Program-made: the position numbers and the translations under genes
In this document: positions 44,174-53,286 of the stretch, one piece after another
Layout of the letters: each line of letters begins with the position of its first letter
Numbering within the stretch: the stretch's first letter is position 1
Source: SMBSF63 sp034003545
Lineage (GTDB): Bacteria > Chloroflexota > Anaerolineae > Anaerolineales > Anaerolineaceae
Assembly (NCBI GenBank): GCA_964447155.1
Contig: CAYURM010000001.1
Location: forward strand, 186,001-250,000
Reading direction: 5' to 3'
DNA length: 64,000 bases
Notes under the pieces: model-generated
What the model was told of the DNA's origin: nothing
The model's input: only the letters and a program-made list of their open reading frames with translations
Database searches by the model: none

Positions 44174-46972
44174 CTAACGGGAAGAGTACCACTGCCAGAA
44201 CCAGCCAACCAGCCAACCGGCGAGGACGCCCAAACCAACGGAACCGAGAATCCCCCCCATGCCGGAGGTCAAGGTACGTTGGCTGCCAGGAAAACCCAGT
44301 GAGAGGTATATATACATCAACAGGCCGCCCACTGCTGCCAGCAGCCCCCAGCGCAGCCCCCAGATAATGCTCAACTTTCTTTGCCCGAGGAAGAAAATAC
44401 CAATCGAAGCTCCCCAAATCAAAGTGATCGATACCAGCCAATTAATGAAACCCGGCGATGTATTCTCCTCCACCACTGGCGTGGGCGTTTGTTCCGGTGT
44501 GGGGCTGGGTTCAACTGTGGACTGAACAATCTCTGTCGCCGCCACCGTGGGCACGATCGCCGTGATCGCCACTGCCCCGCTGGAACTGATATCCAGCAAA
44601 AGGATCTCCGACGTGCGGGCATCCCCACTGCGCACCTGAATTTGCAGCAGACCAATAGACCGAATCTGATAACTGGCGCGGGCAACCCCATCTCTGGTAA
44701 CAGCGCGAATCTGCTGTACCAGCCCCCCTTCTCCGCCCGTCGAAAAGACAAAATCTACCGGCGTGCCATCTGGAACAATATGCCGGTTCCGGTCAAAAAT
44801 TACACCGGTGACAAGCGGCAGGATGTCATTTTCCTCAAACATCGGCAACACGTCAGCCGCCTCGGTTCCCACCCCAGGCGCTTCGTCAGGAAGATCAAGA
44901 TGCAGCGGAATCACCTGACTCGGCTCTGGCGAAAGCGCCCGCTCAAGATCATATCCGCTTCCAGGAACAGACACGGGCAACGAACCCAATGGCGTCAGCT
45001 CGCCAAACAAAATGCGCGCTGCTACATCAACAAATGCAGGGGTTTTGCTATACAGTCCATAATAGGCCGTCATTTGGGAAATATCGGTTGCATCCAGAAA
45101 ATAAGGAGCGTTGAAAGCAAAGGTGATCAGGTGTTTGCGATTGATCAGATCAGGCCGTTCTTCCAGCAGGCGATGGATAGCAAGCGACTCGGGACGGTCT
45201 TCATCTACGTTCAGCATGGAGAACACCACCCAATCAGCCTGGCTGAGTGCATCTTCCAAAATGGCGCGCTGCTGACCTGCAGAAAGCTCGTTGGCCCCAT
45301 TCAGAAAACTGGTTAAATCCTCAAAGCTGAACGATGAGAGATTATACTGAACCACCTGCCCGCCAGCAGCAGGTCCATATAAACGAACGACAGCATTCGC
45401 AAACCCGTCATACGGCAGCATGTATTCAGCGATGCAGGTGCTGCACTGGCGGGAGACAAGTGTATCGGTGAAAAATACAATCCGGTCACGTAAACCAGGC
45501 GGATCAGGGATCGCCAGACTAAGCTGGGCTGCATTCGGGCTGATCAAAGTCGCTGCATTTTGGGCGACATCAAAACTGACCTGGCTGGATTGACCCAATC
45601 CTTCCAGCTCGTTTTGGGATGGACTGACTGCCCCCAGGATCAACGACGGATAGATGTCCATTTTCTTCGTCAGAATCCGCTCAACAGCAGCATCCACCCG
45701 TTTGGCAAAAGCTGCGTCCTCACGATATTTCTGGGCAAAGAATGTCAACGTGTTGATCAATGAAGCGGCCGCATCCTCATCACCGGTCGCAATAAAATTA
45801 TCCACATACAACAAATCATTCCCTGCCAGGAAAGCATTCAAAGCAATTTGATGGGCATTAAAAGCTTCGCCGGAGGGGCTGAAATAATGCAAAATAGCCG
45901 GACTGCCAAGATTCTCGCTGATCAACAACCCGCCATCACGCCGCCATCCCATCAGGGATGGAAAGGACATCAAATTTTCAATGGCGGTGGCATCAAAGCT
46001 GAGCGGGCGCGTACCGCTGCGGACATTTCCCTGTAACCCCACATAGCGGCTATGCGAAATAACTAATCCATCCACCGCGGCACCGGCATCAGTGGCCTGC
46101 CCGGTAACCGCATAATAAGGCCGCAATTCAAACTGATCAAGCTGCTCCAGCGTGCGGCTGACGGTGGCAACTTTAAGCCCTGGATCGCGGTCGGCATATC
46201 CGTTGCCGGGAAAATCCCCGGCGGCTACCAGCATGCGGGAATCGCTGCCCTGATGAATCCCCTCAACATAAGCAGTTCCCAGTCGCGCGTTCCAGTACGG
46301 ATTACCGCCAAAACTCTGCACGCCCAATGCGGCACTACCGCCCATATCCTGCGGACCAAGCACATCCAGTGCAGAGGTGATCACCAGATTAACGCCAAGT
46401 GCACTCAATTCATCCCCCAGCACCGCACCCGCCTGCCGGGCAAGATTTGTGTTCCAGGATGCGCCCAACGCCATCGCAGAAGGCAGTGGTGTAAACCCGC
46501 TGATGATCTGGTCTGAAGGCGCACCATCACCTTGCTGAACAATGCCAATCAGCAAAGGAATATATTCCACATCATTTGTTTCTCCGGTCACCGGGTCGGG
46601 CTGTATATTGTATTTTGCATCCCACTCTGCCTGCTGTAATTCACCAATCAGGGTATACGCTGCCTGAATCGTATCGGTGCCGCCGACAAAATTATCATTG
46701 GCTGCGTTAAGCATCACCCCGCCCACATGATAATTGACGATCAAATCATGGATACGGGTGGTCTCATTTGCCTCACTGCCCGTGAATCCGGTAATGAAAA
46801 GCTGTCCCACTTTTTCTTCGGGTGTCATTTCAACCAGCAGATCCTGTGCCTGCTGCGCAGTTGGAGCAATTGCAGGGGAAGCGGCGCGAACAAACCCAAC
46901 CTGGGTGGAGATCAGGCTGAGCAGGGTTAACAAAACAAAAAGGAATTGTTCAAAGGTGCCGCGCGGCTTCAT
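44174..46972 (-). CDS. GH3-like (beta-N-acetylhexosaminidase fold) membrane protein with altered active site
   Basis: A 932-aa protein: signal peptide (1-31), GH3 N-terminal barrel (about 35-450: LLVEMTPEEKVGQLFITGF, YHVGGVMLN), a second domain (about 480-690), an external linker and three C-terminal membrane helices (about 845-930). NagZ enzymes have KHFPGHG, DSH and SDD. Here the equivalent places read GDFPGNG (252-258), DRDPG (261-265) and SEN (352-354), so the acid/base His and nucleophile Asp appear changed. It may be a changed enzyme or a binding protein for peptidoglycan or glycan. GGAG lies 6 nt before the ATG. Confidence 0.82.
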   Translation of the reverse strand: MKPRGTFEQFLFVLLTLLSLISTQVGFVRAASPAIAPTAQQAQDLLVEMTPEEKVGQLFITGFTGSEANETTRIHDLIVNYHVGGVMLNAANDNFVGGTDTIQAAYTLIGELQQAEWDAKYNIQPDPVTGETNDVEYIPLLIGIVQQGDGAPSDQIISGFTPLPSAMALGASWNTNLARQAGAVLGDELSALGVNLVITSALDVLGPQDMGGSAALGVQSFGGNPYWNARLGTAYVEGIHQGSDSRMLVAAGDFPGNGYADRDPGLKVATVSRTLEQLDQFELRPYYAVTGQATDAGAAVDGLVISHSRYVGLQGNVRSGTRPLSFDATAIENLMSFPSLMGWRRDGGLLISENLGSPAILHYFSPSGEAFNAHQIALNAFLAGNDLLYVDNFIATGDEDAAASLINTLTFFAQKYREDAAFAKRVDAAVERILTKKMDIYPSLILGAVSPSQNELEGLGQSSQVSFDVAQNAATLISPNAAQLSLAIPDPPGLRDRIVFFTDTLVSRQCSTCIAEYMLPYDGFANAVVRLYGPAAGGQVVQYNLSSFSFEDLTSFLNGANELSAGQQRAILEDALSQADWVVFSMLNVDEDRPESLAIHRLLEERPDLINRKHLITFAFNAPYFLDATDISQMTAYYGLYSKTPAFVDVAARILFGELTPLGSLPVSVPGSGYDLERALSPEPSQVIPLHLDLPDEAPGVGTEAADVLPMFEENDILPLVTGVIFDRNRHIVPDGTPVDFVFSTGGEGGLVQQIRAVTRDGVARASYQIRSIGLLQIQVRSGDARTSEILLLDISSSGAVAITAIVPTVAATEIVQSTVEPSPTPEQTPTPVVEENTSPGFINWLVSITLIWGASIGIFFLGQRKLSIIWGLRWGLLAAVGGLLMYIYLSLGFPGSQRTLTSGMGGILGSVGLGVLAGWLVGWFWQWYSSR

Positions 46973-47010
46973 GCGTGTCTCCGCTCATTTCAAAACGTAA
47001 TAAACCAAAG

Positions 47011-47062
47011 CCCTGCACAAGGCAATGTTAAACATGTCACTCAACACAATGCTGGTGCAGGG
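47011..47062 (-). terminator. terminator-like hairpin after the AAA ATPase gene
   Basis: CCCTGCAC (47011-47018) pairs with GTGCAGGG (47055-47062) across a 36-nt loop. On the minus strand CTTTGGTTTATT follows. The large loop makes it a moderate candidate. Confidence 0.45.
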
Positions 47063-47069
47063 TTCCGTT

Positions 47070-48407
47070 TTAAAGGTCAACAAAGTATGCGTCAGCAGCC
47101 TCGTCGATTAACTCACGGGACATGACGGGTTCAATACCCTGGTAAGCAGAGATATCGAGAATCTGGTCACAAATATCACGAGGGTGAGAAGCGCGCAGCT
47201 TGCGGTTGCGTTTGATGTACCATTCCTGGAGCAGATACGCCAATCCCTGGTCATTGTATTCCACACCTTTCGCCTGGGCAACCCGCTGAAAGATCTTGCG
47301 GTAGTTGTCAAAATTCGGATCGGTGATCTCCAGCTTGTGGCGCAGCCGGCGCAGAAAAGCCTCATCAACCAGGTCTTTGGGCGGCAGGTTGGTCGAGAAG
47401 ATGACCAGCACATCAAACGGCACTTCAATCTTCTTGCCGGTGTGCATGGTCAGATAGTCAATCCGGTTTTCAAGGGGGATGATCCAGCGGTTAAGCAGGT
47501 CACGCGGGCGCACCTGCTGGCGGCCAAAGTCATCAATCAACAGAATACCGCCGTTCGCCTTGACCTGGTATGGCGCTTCATAGAATTTGCTGACATCGTC
47601 AAAAACGAGATCAAGCCCGGAAAGAGTCAACTCGCCGCCAACCATGATGAACGGGCGGCGGATGCGCACCCAACGCGGGTCGCGGCGCATACCCGTGCGC
47701 AGCGTGCCGGTGCCGCGGCTGGTCACCCCATCCTCAGGCGCAAGCTGATGATTAACCGAGTCGTACAGCTTAATCACCTGACCATCGACATAGATCGCAT
47801 AAGGGATATACATCGCCTGGGTTAATACCAGATTGCCAATTGCCTGAGCGATGGTGGTTTTCCCATTCCCGGGAGGGCCGTACAGAAAAATAGACGTGCC
47901 GGAATTGATCGCTGGGCCAAGATGGCGGTAGGCTTTCTCTGACAAAACAAGATGAGAAAGCACCTTGCGCATCAGGCGGTTGGTCACCGTCATCCGTCCC
48001 CGCTTTTGCAGCTTGCACGCCTCAATATAATTATCGATCGGCACGGGGGCCGGGCCGGCGTACTGGCTGCGCTCCAGCGCCTCGCGGGCGCGGGCAATCC
48101 CCGCCCCGGTAATCGCATACTGATAGGCGCCATCGCCCAGGCCCATCTGCGAAGATCGCACTTCCACCAGTTTCTCGCGCTTCAAAGCTTCAAGGATCTG
48201 GTCAACGACACCGGAAAACGGCAGGGCAATTTTTTCTGCTACGGCAAAACCGGACAAGAATCCCTCAAAATACATTACCTTAAGAATGTGATCCTGTAAC
48301 CACAAAATCGAAAGCCCGGTATCTTCAACCTGGGTGATCGGTTTTGGCATGAAATTGGATTGACCCAACGAAGGATCCGTTTGGGGTTTGGATTCGCTGT
48401 TCACCAC
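47070..48407 (-). CDS. AAA ATPase with N-terminal winged-helix-like domain
   Basis: A 445-aa protein. Residues about 30-115 resemble a winged helix (ALPFSGVVDQILEALKREKL, GDGAYQYAITGAG). The AAA core has Walker A GPPGNGKTT (177-185), Walker B GGILLIDDFG, sensor 1 VIFSTNLPP and the arginine region EAFLRRLRHKLE. A C-terminal helical lid follows. The start is GTG, 7 nt after GGAGG. It is a single gene. The family is common in Chloroflexota and elsewhere as an uncharacterised ATPase, and its substrate is unknown. Confidence 0.85.
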   Translation of the reverse strand: MVNSESKPQTDPSLGQSNFMPKPITQVEDTGLSILWLQDHILKVMYFEGFLSGFAVAEKIALPFSGVVDQILEALKREKLVEVRSSQMGLGDGAYQYAITGAGIARAREALERSQYAGPAPVPIDNYIEACKLQKRGRMTVTNRLMRKVLSHLVLSEKAYRHLGPAINSGTSIFLYGPPGNGKTTIAQAIGNLVLTQAMYIPYAIYVDGQVIKLYDSVNHQLAPEDGVTSRGTGTLRTGMRRDPRWVRIRRPFIMVGGELTLSGLDLVFDDVSKFYEAPYQVKANGGILLIDDFGRQQVRPRDLLNRWIIPLENRIDYLTMHTGKKIEVPFDVLVIFSTNLPPKDLVDEAFLRRLRHKLEITDPNFDNYRKIFQRVAQAKGVEYNDQGLAYLLQEWYIKRNRKLRASHPRDICDQILDISAYQGIEPVMSRELIDEAADAYFVDL

Positions 48408-48541
48408 AATAAAACCTCCGACCTGCGAAAATGATATGATAAATTATAGCACGCAGCGCCTATTTCCATACGGTTTTTGAGCTGGAATGCTTTTCAATTG
48501 GCTTACAGGATCAGATACGCAGCAATAATGCCTTGATTTCC

Positions 48542-48576
48542 TTGCGCTGGTTGTCCACGTACTTTATAATCTCGGC
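48542..48576 (+). promoter_or_regulatory. leaderless promoter of the family 2 glycosyltransferase
   Basis: TTGCGC (48542-48547), a 17-nt spacer and TATAAT (48565-48570), then CTCGGC and the ATG at 48577. The best-formed of the leaderless promoters in the window. Confidence 0.75.
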
Positions 48577-49260
48577 ATGAATGTTTCCGTGATCATGCCA
48601 GTTTATAACGAATGCGATACCCTTCATGAGATTTTGAAACGCGTTCAACAGGTGTCCGTCGTCAGTGAAATCGTGATCATTGATGATGGATCAACGGATG
48701 GCAGCCGGGAAATGCTTAAGGAGCTGGATGGCAAGGACAGGGTCAAAGTCCTGATGCACGAGAAAAACAGCGGCAAGGGGGCAGCCGTGCGCACAGGCAT
48801 TCAGAATGCAACCGGGGATGTCATCATTATCCAGGACGCCGATCTCGAATATGACCCCAATGATTATCTGGCTTTATTAAAACCCATTCAGGAAGGCCGC
48901 AGCCAGGTGGTATATGGCTCGCGTTTCATGGGCAATGTCCCCGCAGATTTCCTTTTCTGGAGCAAGGTGGGCAACAAGACCCTGACCTTCATCACCAACC
49001 TGCTCTATAATCAGCGCCTGACGGATATGGAAACCTGCTACAAAGCCTTCCGCCGGGAGTTGATGGACGATATTCCCCTGCGCTCCAAACGCTTTGAACT
49101 GGAACCTGAGATCACCTCCAAATTCCTCAAGCGCGGCATTCACATTCTGGAAGTGCCCATTCATTACGATCCGCGCGGCTTCTCGGAAGGCAAGAAAATC
49201 GGCATCATGGACGCCGTCGAAGCCATCTGGACCTTGATCCGCTACCGCTTTACAGATTAA
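48577..49260 (+). CDS. family 2 glycosyltransferase (DPM1/polyprenyl-phosphate type)
   Basis: A 227-aa GT-A enzyme with IMPVYNECDTLHEIL, IIDDGSTDGSREML, GKGAAVRTGIQNATGD and QDADLEYDP (metal-binding DxD). It lacks membrane helices, like dolichyl-phosphate mannose synthase-type enzymes. It probably moves a sugar from a nucleotide donor to undecaprenyl phosphate. It is a single gene ending in a strong terminator. Confidence 0.9.
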   Translation: MNVSVIMPVYNECDTLHEILKRVQQVSVVSEIVIIDDGSTDGSREMLKELDGKDRVKVLMHEKNSGKGAAVRTGIQNATGDVIIIQDADLEYDPNDYLALLKPIQEGRSQVVYGSRFMGNVPADFLFWSKVGNKTLTFITNLLYNQRLTDMETCYKAFRRELMDDIPLRSKRFELEPEITSKFLKRGIHILEVPIHYDPRGFSEGKKIGIMDAVEAIWTLIRYRFTD

Positions 49261-49290
49261 TATCGGGGCTTGGCTATACGCAATAAATCA

Positions 49291-49328
49291 ACAATCCTTC
49301 TGGCCGAATATCAGAAGGATTGTTTTTT
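49291..49328 (+). terminator. terminator of the glycosyltransferase gene
   Basis: A 12-bp perfect stem, ACAATCCTTCTG (49291-49302) with CAGAAGGATTGT (49312-49323), ends in TTTTTT. A strong rho-independent terminator. Confidence 0.93.
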
Positions 49329-49393
49329 AGGGTAAATGCGCACGCAGGTATTTGCAGGACGCGTTGGCAGTTGACCGCACCAAAACGCATCTT

Positions 49394-49427
49394 CTTCGTA
49401 ATAGAACAGCATGCTGTTCCACTACGA
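49394..49427. repeat. 34-bp palindrome with GTAGTGGAACAGC core
   Basis: TTCGTAATAGAACAGC and GCTGTTCCACTACGAA form an almost perfect inverted repeat around a central AT. It lies 9 bp past the recJ stop, between converging genes. Its ends recall the GTAGT ends of the other dispersed palindromes. Confidence 0.6.
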
Positions 49428-49435
49428 ACGATCAA

Positions 49436-51142
49436 TCATTTCTCTTCTTCCTCTTCCGAAGGCTTGATATCCTTCACATTCAATTGCAAAGTCACCCTGC
49501 CATTAAATTCATTGGTCTCATAACTATACAAGATGTCGATATATTCGGGCATATTGTTATACCAATGACCCTGGCGGAAAGCAATCGCATCAAAAAACAC
49601 CTGGCCATCGGTAATTGTCATTTTCAAATGGCTGTGGTCCTTGCCGACCTGCCGGCTGCGTGTAACCCGCAGGTTGCGAGACACGAACCGGGCCGGTGGA
49701 TTCTTCTGACCGGTGGGTTCCAGCATGGCAATGCTCTGCAAAATTTCTGGATGGAGTTCATGCAGTTCCAGGGCAATATCCGCCTTGTATTCGGGGTGCA
49801 GTTCCTGCCCGGCCAGTTCGCGGCGGGCAATTGCCTTCAGGCGGGCCATCAACTCGTCCAGGTTCTCATTGCGCACGGTAAAACCTGCCGCCATCGCATG
49901 GCCGCCATGCCGCACAAGCAAGTCGGCACATTCATCCAGCGCTTTCGTGATGTGAAATTCATGGATGCTGCGGCAGGAAGCACGCGTGGTTTCTTCACCA
50001 GAATGACCGACCACCGAGGGGCGATAATACGAATCGGTCAGGCGCGAAGCCGCCAGCCCAACCACGCCTTCCCTGAAATCCGGGTGCGCAGCGAACAACA
50101 GGAAATTGTCCCCATCATCCATCGCCTGTTTCTCGGCTTCTTCCTGGATCCATTGGGTAATGCTCTTGCGCTCCTGATTTAGATCATCCAACTGCTGGGC
50201 CAGCATTCCGGTTTGCAGCAGATCTTCGGAAAGCAGCAGATCCAGCGCCGGATTGGCCTGCTCGAGACGGCCGGCAGCATTGATCCGCGGCCCGATCCCA
50301 AACCCGATGCTGCCGGCATTCGCATTCTGAATATCCACCCCAACTGCCTGCATCAGGGAAAACAGTCCCTGGCGGCGGCCGCCGCGCAGCACTTCCAGCC
50401 CGGCCTGCACCAGAGAGCGGTTCTCACCGGTTAGGGGCACCAGATCGGCGACCGTACCCACAGCTACCAGGTCAAGCACATCCTCAAGCTGACAGGATTT
50501 TAACGGCCGCTGGCTGGCAAGCGCTTCAGCGATCTTGAAGGCCACCCCCACCCCGGCCAGATTCTTCTCGGGATACAAATCATCCATCTGTTTGGGACAG
50601 ATCACAATCGCATGGTCAGAAATATTGGCGGCTGGCTCATGATGATCACTGACGATCATCTCCAGCCCAATCTCGTAGGCATGCTTGATTTCGTCCAGCG
50701 AACGAATCCCGCAGTCCACGGTGATGATCAGATTGGCACCATCGGCATACAGACGGTCAAGCGCATCCATATTCAAACCATAGCCTTCATCAACCCGGTC
50801 CGGGATATAAGGCTGCACATTTGCCCCAAGATTGACCAAAATCTGGTTGAGCAGGGCGGTAGCGGTAACGCCATCGGCGTCATAATCCCCATAGATAACG
50901 ATCTTTTCTCTATTATCAATAGCTTCAAGAATCCGGCCCACAGCAGCGGCCATGTTCTTGAGTTCAAACGGGTCATAGCGCGAACCGCCGCCGTTCAAAT
51001 ATACTTCGGCGGCTTTGGCGGTAGTGATACCGCGATTGAAAAGTAACTGCTGTAAAACCCTGGGGTAAGCGGCAAGCTCCTGCTGTGCAGCTGCGGAGAT
51101 CGGCTCAGCAATCTTCCAGCGCGTGGTAACAGTTGTATCCAT
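49436..51142 (-). CDS. recJ: single-stranded-DNA-specific exonuclease RecJ
   Basis: A 568-aa DHH-family 5'-3' exonuclease for recombination and mismatch repair. The motifs are IYGDYDADGVTATALL (motif I), TVDCGI, VSDHHEP (DHH) and the DHHA1 motif RHGGHAMAAGFTV, with a C-terminal OB-like domain and an acidic tail (PSEEEEEK). Three starts are possible. The ATG at 51142 has GGGAG about 10 nt upstream and is chosen; ATG 51151 or TTG 51169 cannot be excluded. Confidence 0.94.
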   Translation of the reverse strand: MDTTVTTRWKIAEPISAAAQQELAAYPRVLQQLLFNRGITTAKAAEVYLNGGGSRYDPFELKNMAAAVGRILEAIDNREKIVIYGDYDADGVTATALLNQILVNLGANVQPYIPDRVDEGYGLNMDALDRLYADGANLIITVDCGIRSLDEIKHAYEIGLEMIVSDHHEPAANISDHAIVICPKQMDDLYPEKNLAGVGVAFKIAEALASQRPLKSCQLEDVLDLVAVGTVADLVPLTGENRSLVQAGLEVLRGGRRQGLFSLMQAVGVDIQNANAGSIGFGIGPRINAAGRLEQANPALDLLLSEDLLQTGMLAQQLDDLNQERKSITQWIQEEAEKQAMDDGDNFLLFAAHPDFREGVVGLAASRLTDSYYRPSVVGHSGEETTRASCRSIHEFHITKALDECADLLVRHGGHAMAAGFTVRNENLDELMARLKAIARRELAGQELHPEYKADIALELHELHPEILQSIAMLEPTGQKNPPARFVSRNLRVTRSRQVGKDHSHLKMTITDGQVFFDAIAFRQGHWYNNMPEYIDILYSYETNEFNGRVTLQLNVKDIKPSEEEEEK

Positions 51143-51244
51143 TCTATCCATTTCTCCCTTGATTGCCAAAACACCAGACAGCGCTGATTCAGCGCTGCAA
51201 CCCCGGTATTCATCTGGCAGATTCGGCTGAATGCGGTAAACCGC

Positions 51245-52348
51245 TCAGCCGTTATATAACCGCGTTAATCGTGATGCCAGCCCGCTCACCACTTCATAGT
51301 TGATCGTGCCCCAGGTCTTTGCCATCATCTCAGCAGAAATACGGGCGCTTCCCTGTTGCCCAATCAACACCACCTCATCCCCTCTTCTTGCTTCCGGCAC
51401 GTCGTCCAGATTAATCACACATTGATCCATGCAGATCGTACCCACAACAGGCACCGATTTGCCCTGTAATAATACCCTATTTCCCGCCCACCGGCGGAAA
51501 CCGTCGGCATATCCAACGGCAATGCTGCCCACCCGTTGAACATTGGCAGTGGTATAGCGATGACCGTAACTGATCCCCTGCCCGGGGGGCAAAATGCGCA
51601 CGCTGGTAATGCGCGTCTTCATGGTCAACGCCGGCCGGAACGTCTCTGGCAGCGGCGCATTATCAGAAGGCTGCAAACCATAGATGGCAATCCCTGACCG
51701 CACCAGGTCAAAGCGGGTTTCGGGAAAATACAGCCCGGCAGCAGAATTAGCGGCATGCACCCATTCAGGGCGTAGTCCTGCAGCCTCAATGTCTTGCACC
51801 AGACGCTGGAACTTCGCCAACTGTTCTGCTGTTGTGGCAGCTTGCGGCTCATCAGCGCGGGCAAAATGGGTGAACATTCCTTCCACAGCAAGCGTCTTTT
51901 GTGCGTGCAGCCAGTGCAGGAAATTCATCGCCTGATCTACATGAATCCCCAGACGGCTCATCCCGGTATCCACCTTGAGGTGGCATTTCAATGGTGTATC
52001 AGCAGCCTCAGCATACTGTGCAGCCACATCAGGGGCATCCACGGTCAAGGAAATATTCCTTGCAATCGCTTCCCGCACAACCTGGGGCGGGGTATAGCCC
52101 ATCACCAGGATCGGGCAAGTCACCCCATTTTCGCGGAGGACAAACGCCTCTTCAATCCGCGCTACACTGCACCACGCCGCGCCGGCCGCTTCAACCGCCT
52201 TACCAACGGCTTCAATCCCGTGTCCGTATGCGTTTGCCTTGACAACCGCCATCAAAGGCCGCCCGGTAATGCGCATCATCTCCTGCACATTATCCCGGAT
52301 TGCCCCCAGATCAATTTCCAGCCAGCTGATCAGTTCCTCTTTTTGCAT
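51245..52348 (-). CDS. alr: alanine racemase
   Basis: A 367-aa PLP enzyme making D-alanine for peptidoglycan. The PLP lysine is in VVKANAYGHG (about 35-44), the second catalytic residue is Tyr in GISYGHRYT, and AVGYADGFRR and TICMDQCVIN are also present. Length is typical. There is no Shine-Dalgarno site: TATACT (52361-52356) ends 7 nt before the ATG, which suggests a leaderless transcript. Confidence 0.96.
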   Translation of the reverse strand: MQKEELISWLEIDLGAIRDNVQEMMRITGRPLMAVVKANAYGHGIEAVGKAVEAAGAAWCSVARIEEAFVLRENGVTCPILVMGYTPPQVVREAIARNISLTVDAPDVAAQYAEAADTPLKCHLKVDTGMSRLGIHVDQAMNFLHWLHAQKTLAVEGMFTHFARADEPQAATTAEQLAKFQRLVQDIEAAGLRPEWVHAANSAAGLYFPETRFDLVRSGIAIYGLQPSDNAPLPETFRPALTMKTRITSVRILPPGQGISYGHRYTTANVQRVGSIAVGYADGFRRWAGNRVLLQGKSVPVVGTICMDQCVINLDDVPEARRGDEVVLIGQQGSARISAEMMAKTWGTINYEVVSGLASRLTRLYNG

Positions 52349-52361
52349 GGAAAAAAGTATA
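52349..52361 (-). promoter_or_regulatory. -10 element of the alr promoter, probably leaderless
   Basis: TATACT (52361-52356, minus) and a 7-nt T-rich spacer precede the ATG. No clear -35 is seen, so this is moderate evidence. Confidence 0.45.
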
Positions 52362-52452
52362 TCATTTTCTTGCTAAGAAAAGGCGCATATCCTTTAATTT
52401 GATACAATCCCGATATGTATAATGCAAGCACATCAACTCATCAGCAGGGAAC

Positions 52453-53286
52453 ATGAAAATTATCACTGGTATGCACAGAAGCGGTACATCCATGACTTCA
52501 AATATGCTTATGGAAATCTCCGGGCAAGAAAATTTCCCGGAAGAACATATTAAATCTGACCATTGGAATCAAAAGGGCTATTTTGAAAACAAAGAAATTG
52601 TCGTATTAAATAACACAATCCTGATCAGCAAATATGCGCCTTCCAGTCAGATCATCAATGATCCAGATATCGAAAACAAAAAACTAAAAAAAGCGCTATT
52701 GGGTATTTTTAACTTTAAATATGTGTTTATTCTGCTTAACCCCAATTCCATACACCGTTCCGCACAGCGATATCAAAACGAGATATCAACCATTTCAACA
52801 AAATATCAAAGTCACATCATTAAAGATCCTCGTTTTTCTTTGCTATTAAGTCCCTGGCGGGAATGGGGAAATATTGAAAAAGTTCTGGTTTGTTTTCGAG
52901 ATCCCAAAGAAGTGGCGCTATCGCTTAAGAAAAGAAACAAGCTGCCCATGCAAGCAGGTTATTGGTTGTGGAAATTTCATAACAATCAATTGTTAAAATC
53001 GATTGAAGAATACGAAGATCACCAGGTCATTTATATTTATTACAACAATTTCTTCCACCCACAAAAAAGAGAAACCGAAATCCAACGGCTTTATGCATTT
53101 CTTGACATTCCTTTTGATGACCGGCAAGCACAGCACTTACTGGAAAATATTTTGGACTCAAATTTAAAACACTACACAAGCAATGCAACCTCTCCTGTTG
53201 CTTCCCCGCCTTCGGTTATAATCCAGGTGCAAATCATAAAAACAGGCGGACAAAATCATGACCCAAGACAACCTCTTCACCTATGA
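52453..53286 (+). CDS. sulfotransferase-like protein, AT-rich, running into tgt
   Basis: A 277-aa protein. ITGMHRSGTSMTSNML (4-19) is the PAPS-binding loop of sulfotransferases, and DPRFSLLLSPW and VCFRDPKEVALSLKKRN (about 154-170) resemble the 3'-phosphate-binding part. It would put sulfate on a sugar or other surface molecule. CAGGGAAC precedes the ATG. The coding DNA is far more AT-rich than its neighbours. The last 25 or so residues are just the tgt promoter and start read in another frame, overlapping tgt by 29 nt, so the 3' end may be truncated. It is probably acquired by transfer. Confidence 0.75.
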   Translation: MKIITGMHRSGTSMTSNMLMEISGQENFPEEHIKSDHWNQKGYFENKEIVVLNNTILISKYAPSSQIINDPDIENKKLKKALLGIFNFKYVFILLNPNSIHRSAQRYQNEISTISTKYQSHIIKDPRFSLLLSPWREWGNIEKVLVCFRDPKEVALSLKKRNKLPMQAGYWLWKFHNNQLLKSIEEYEDHQVIYIYYNNFFHPQKRETEIQRLYAFLDIPFDDRQAQHLLENILDSNLKHYTSNATSPVASPPSVIIQVQIIKTGGQNHDPRQPLHL

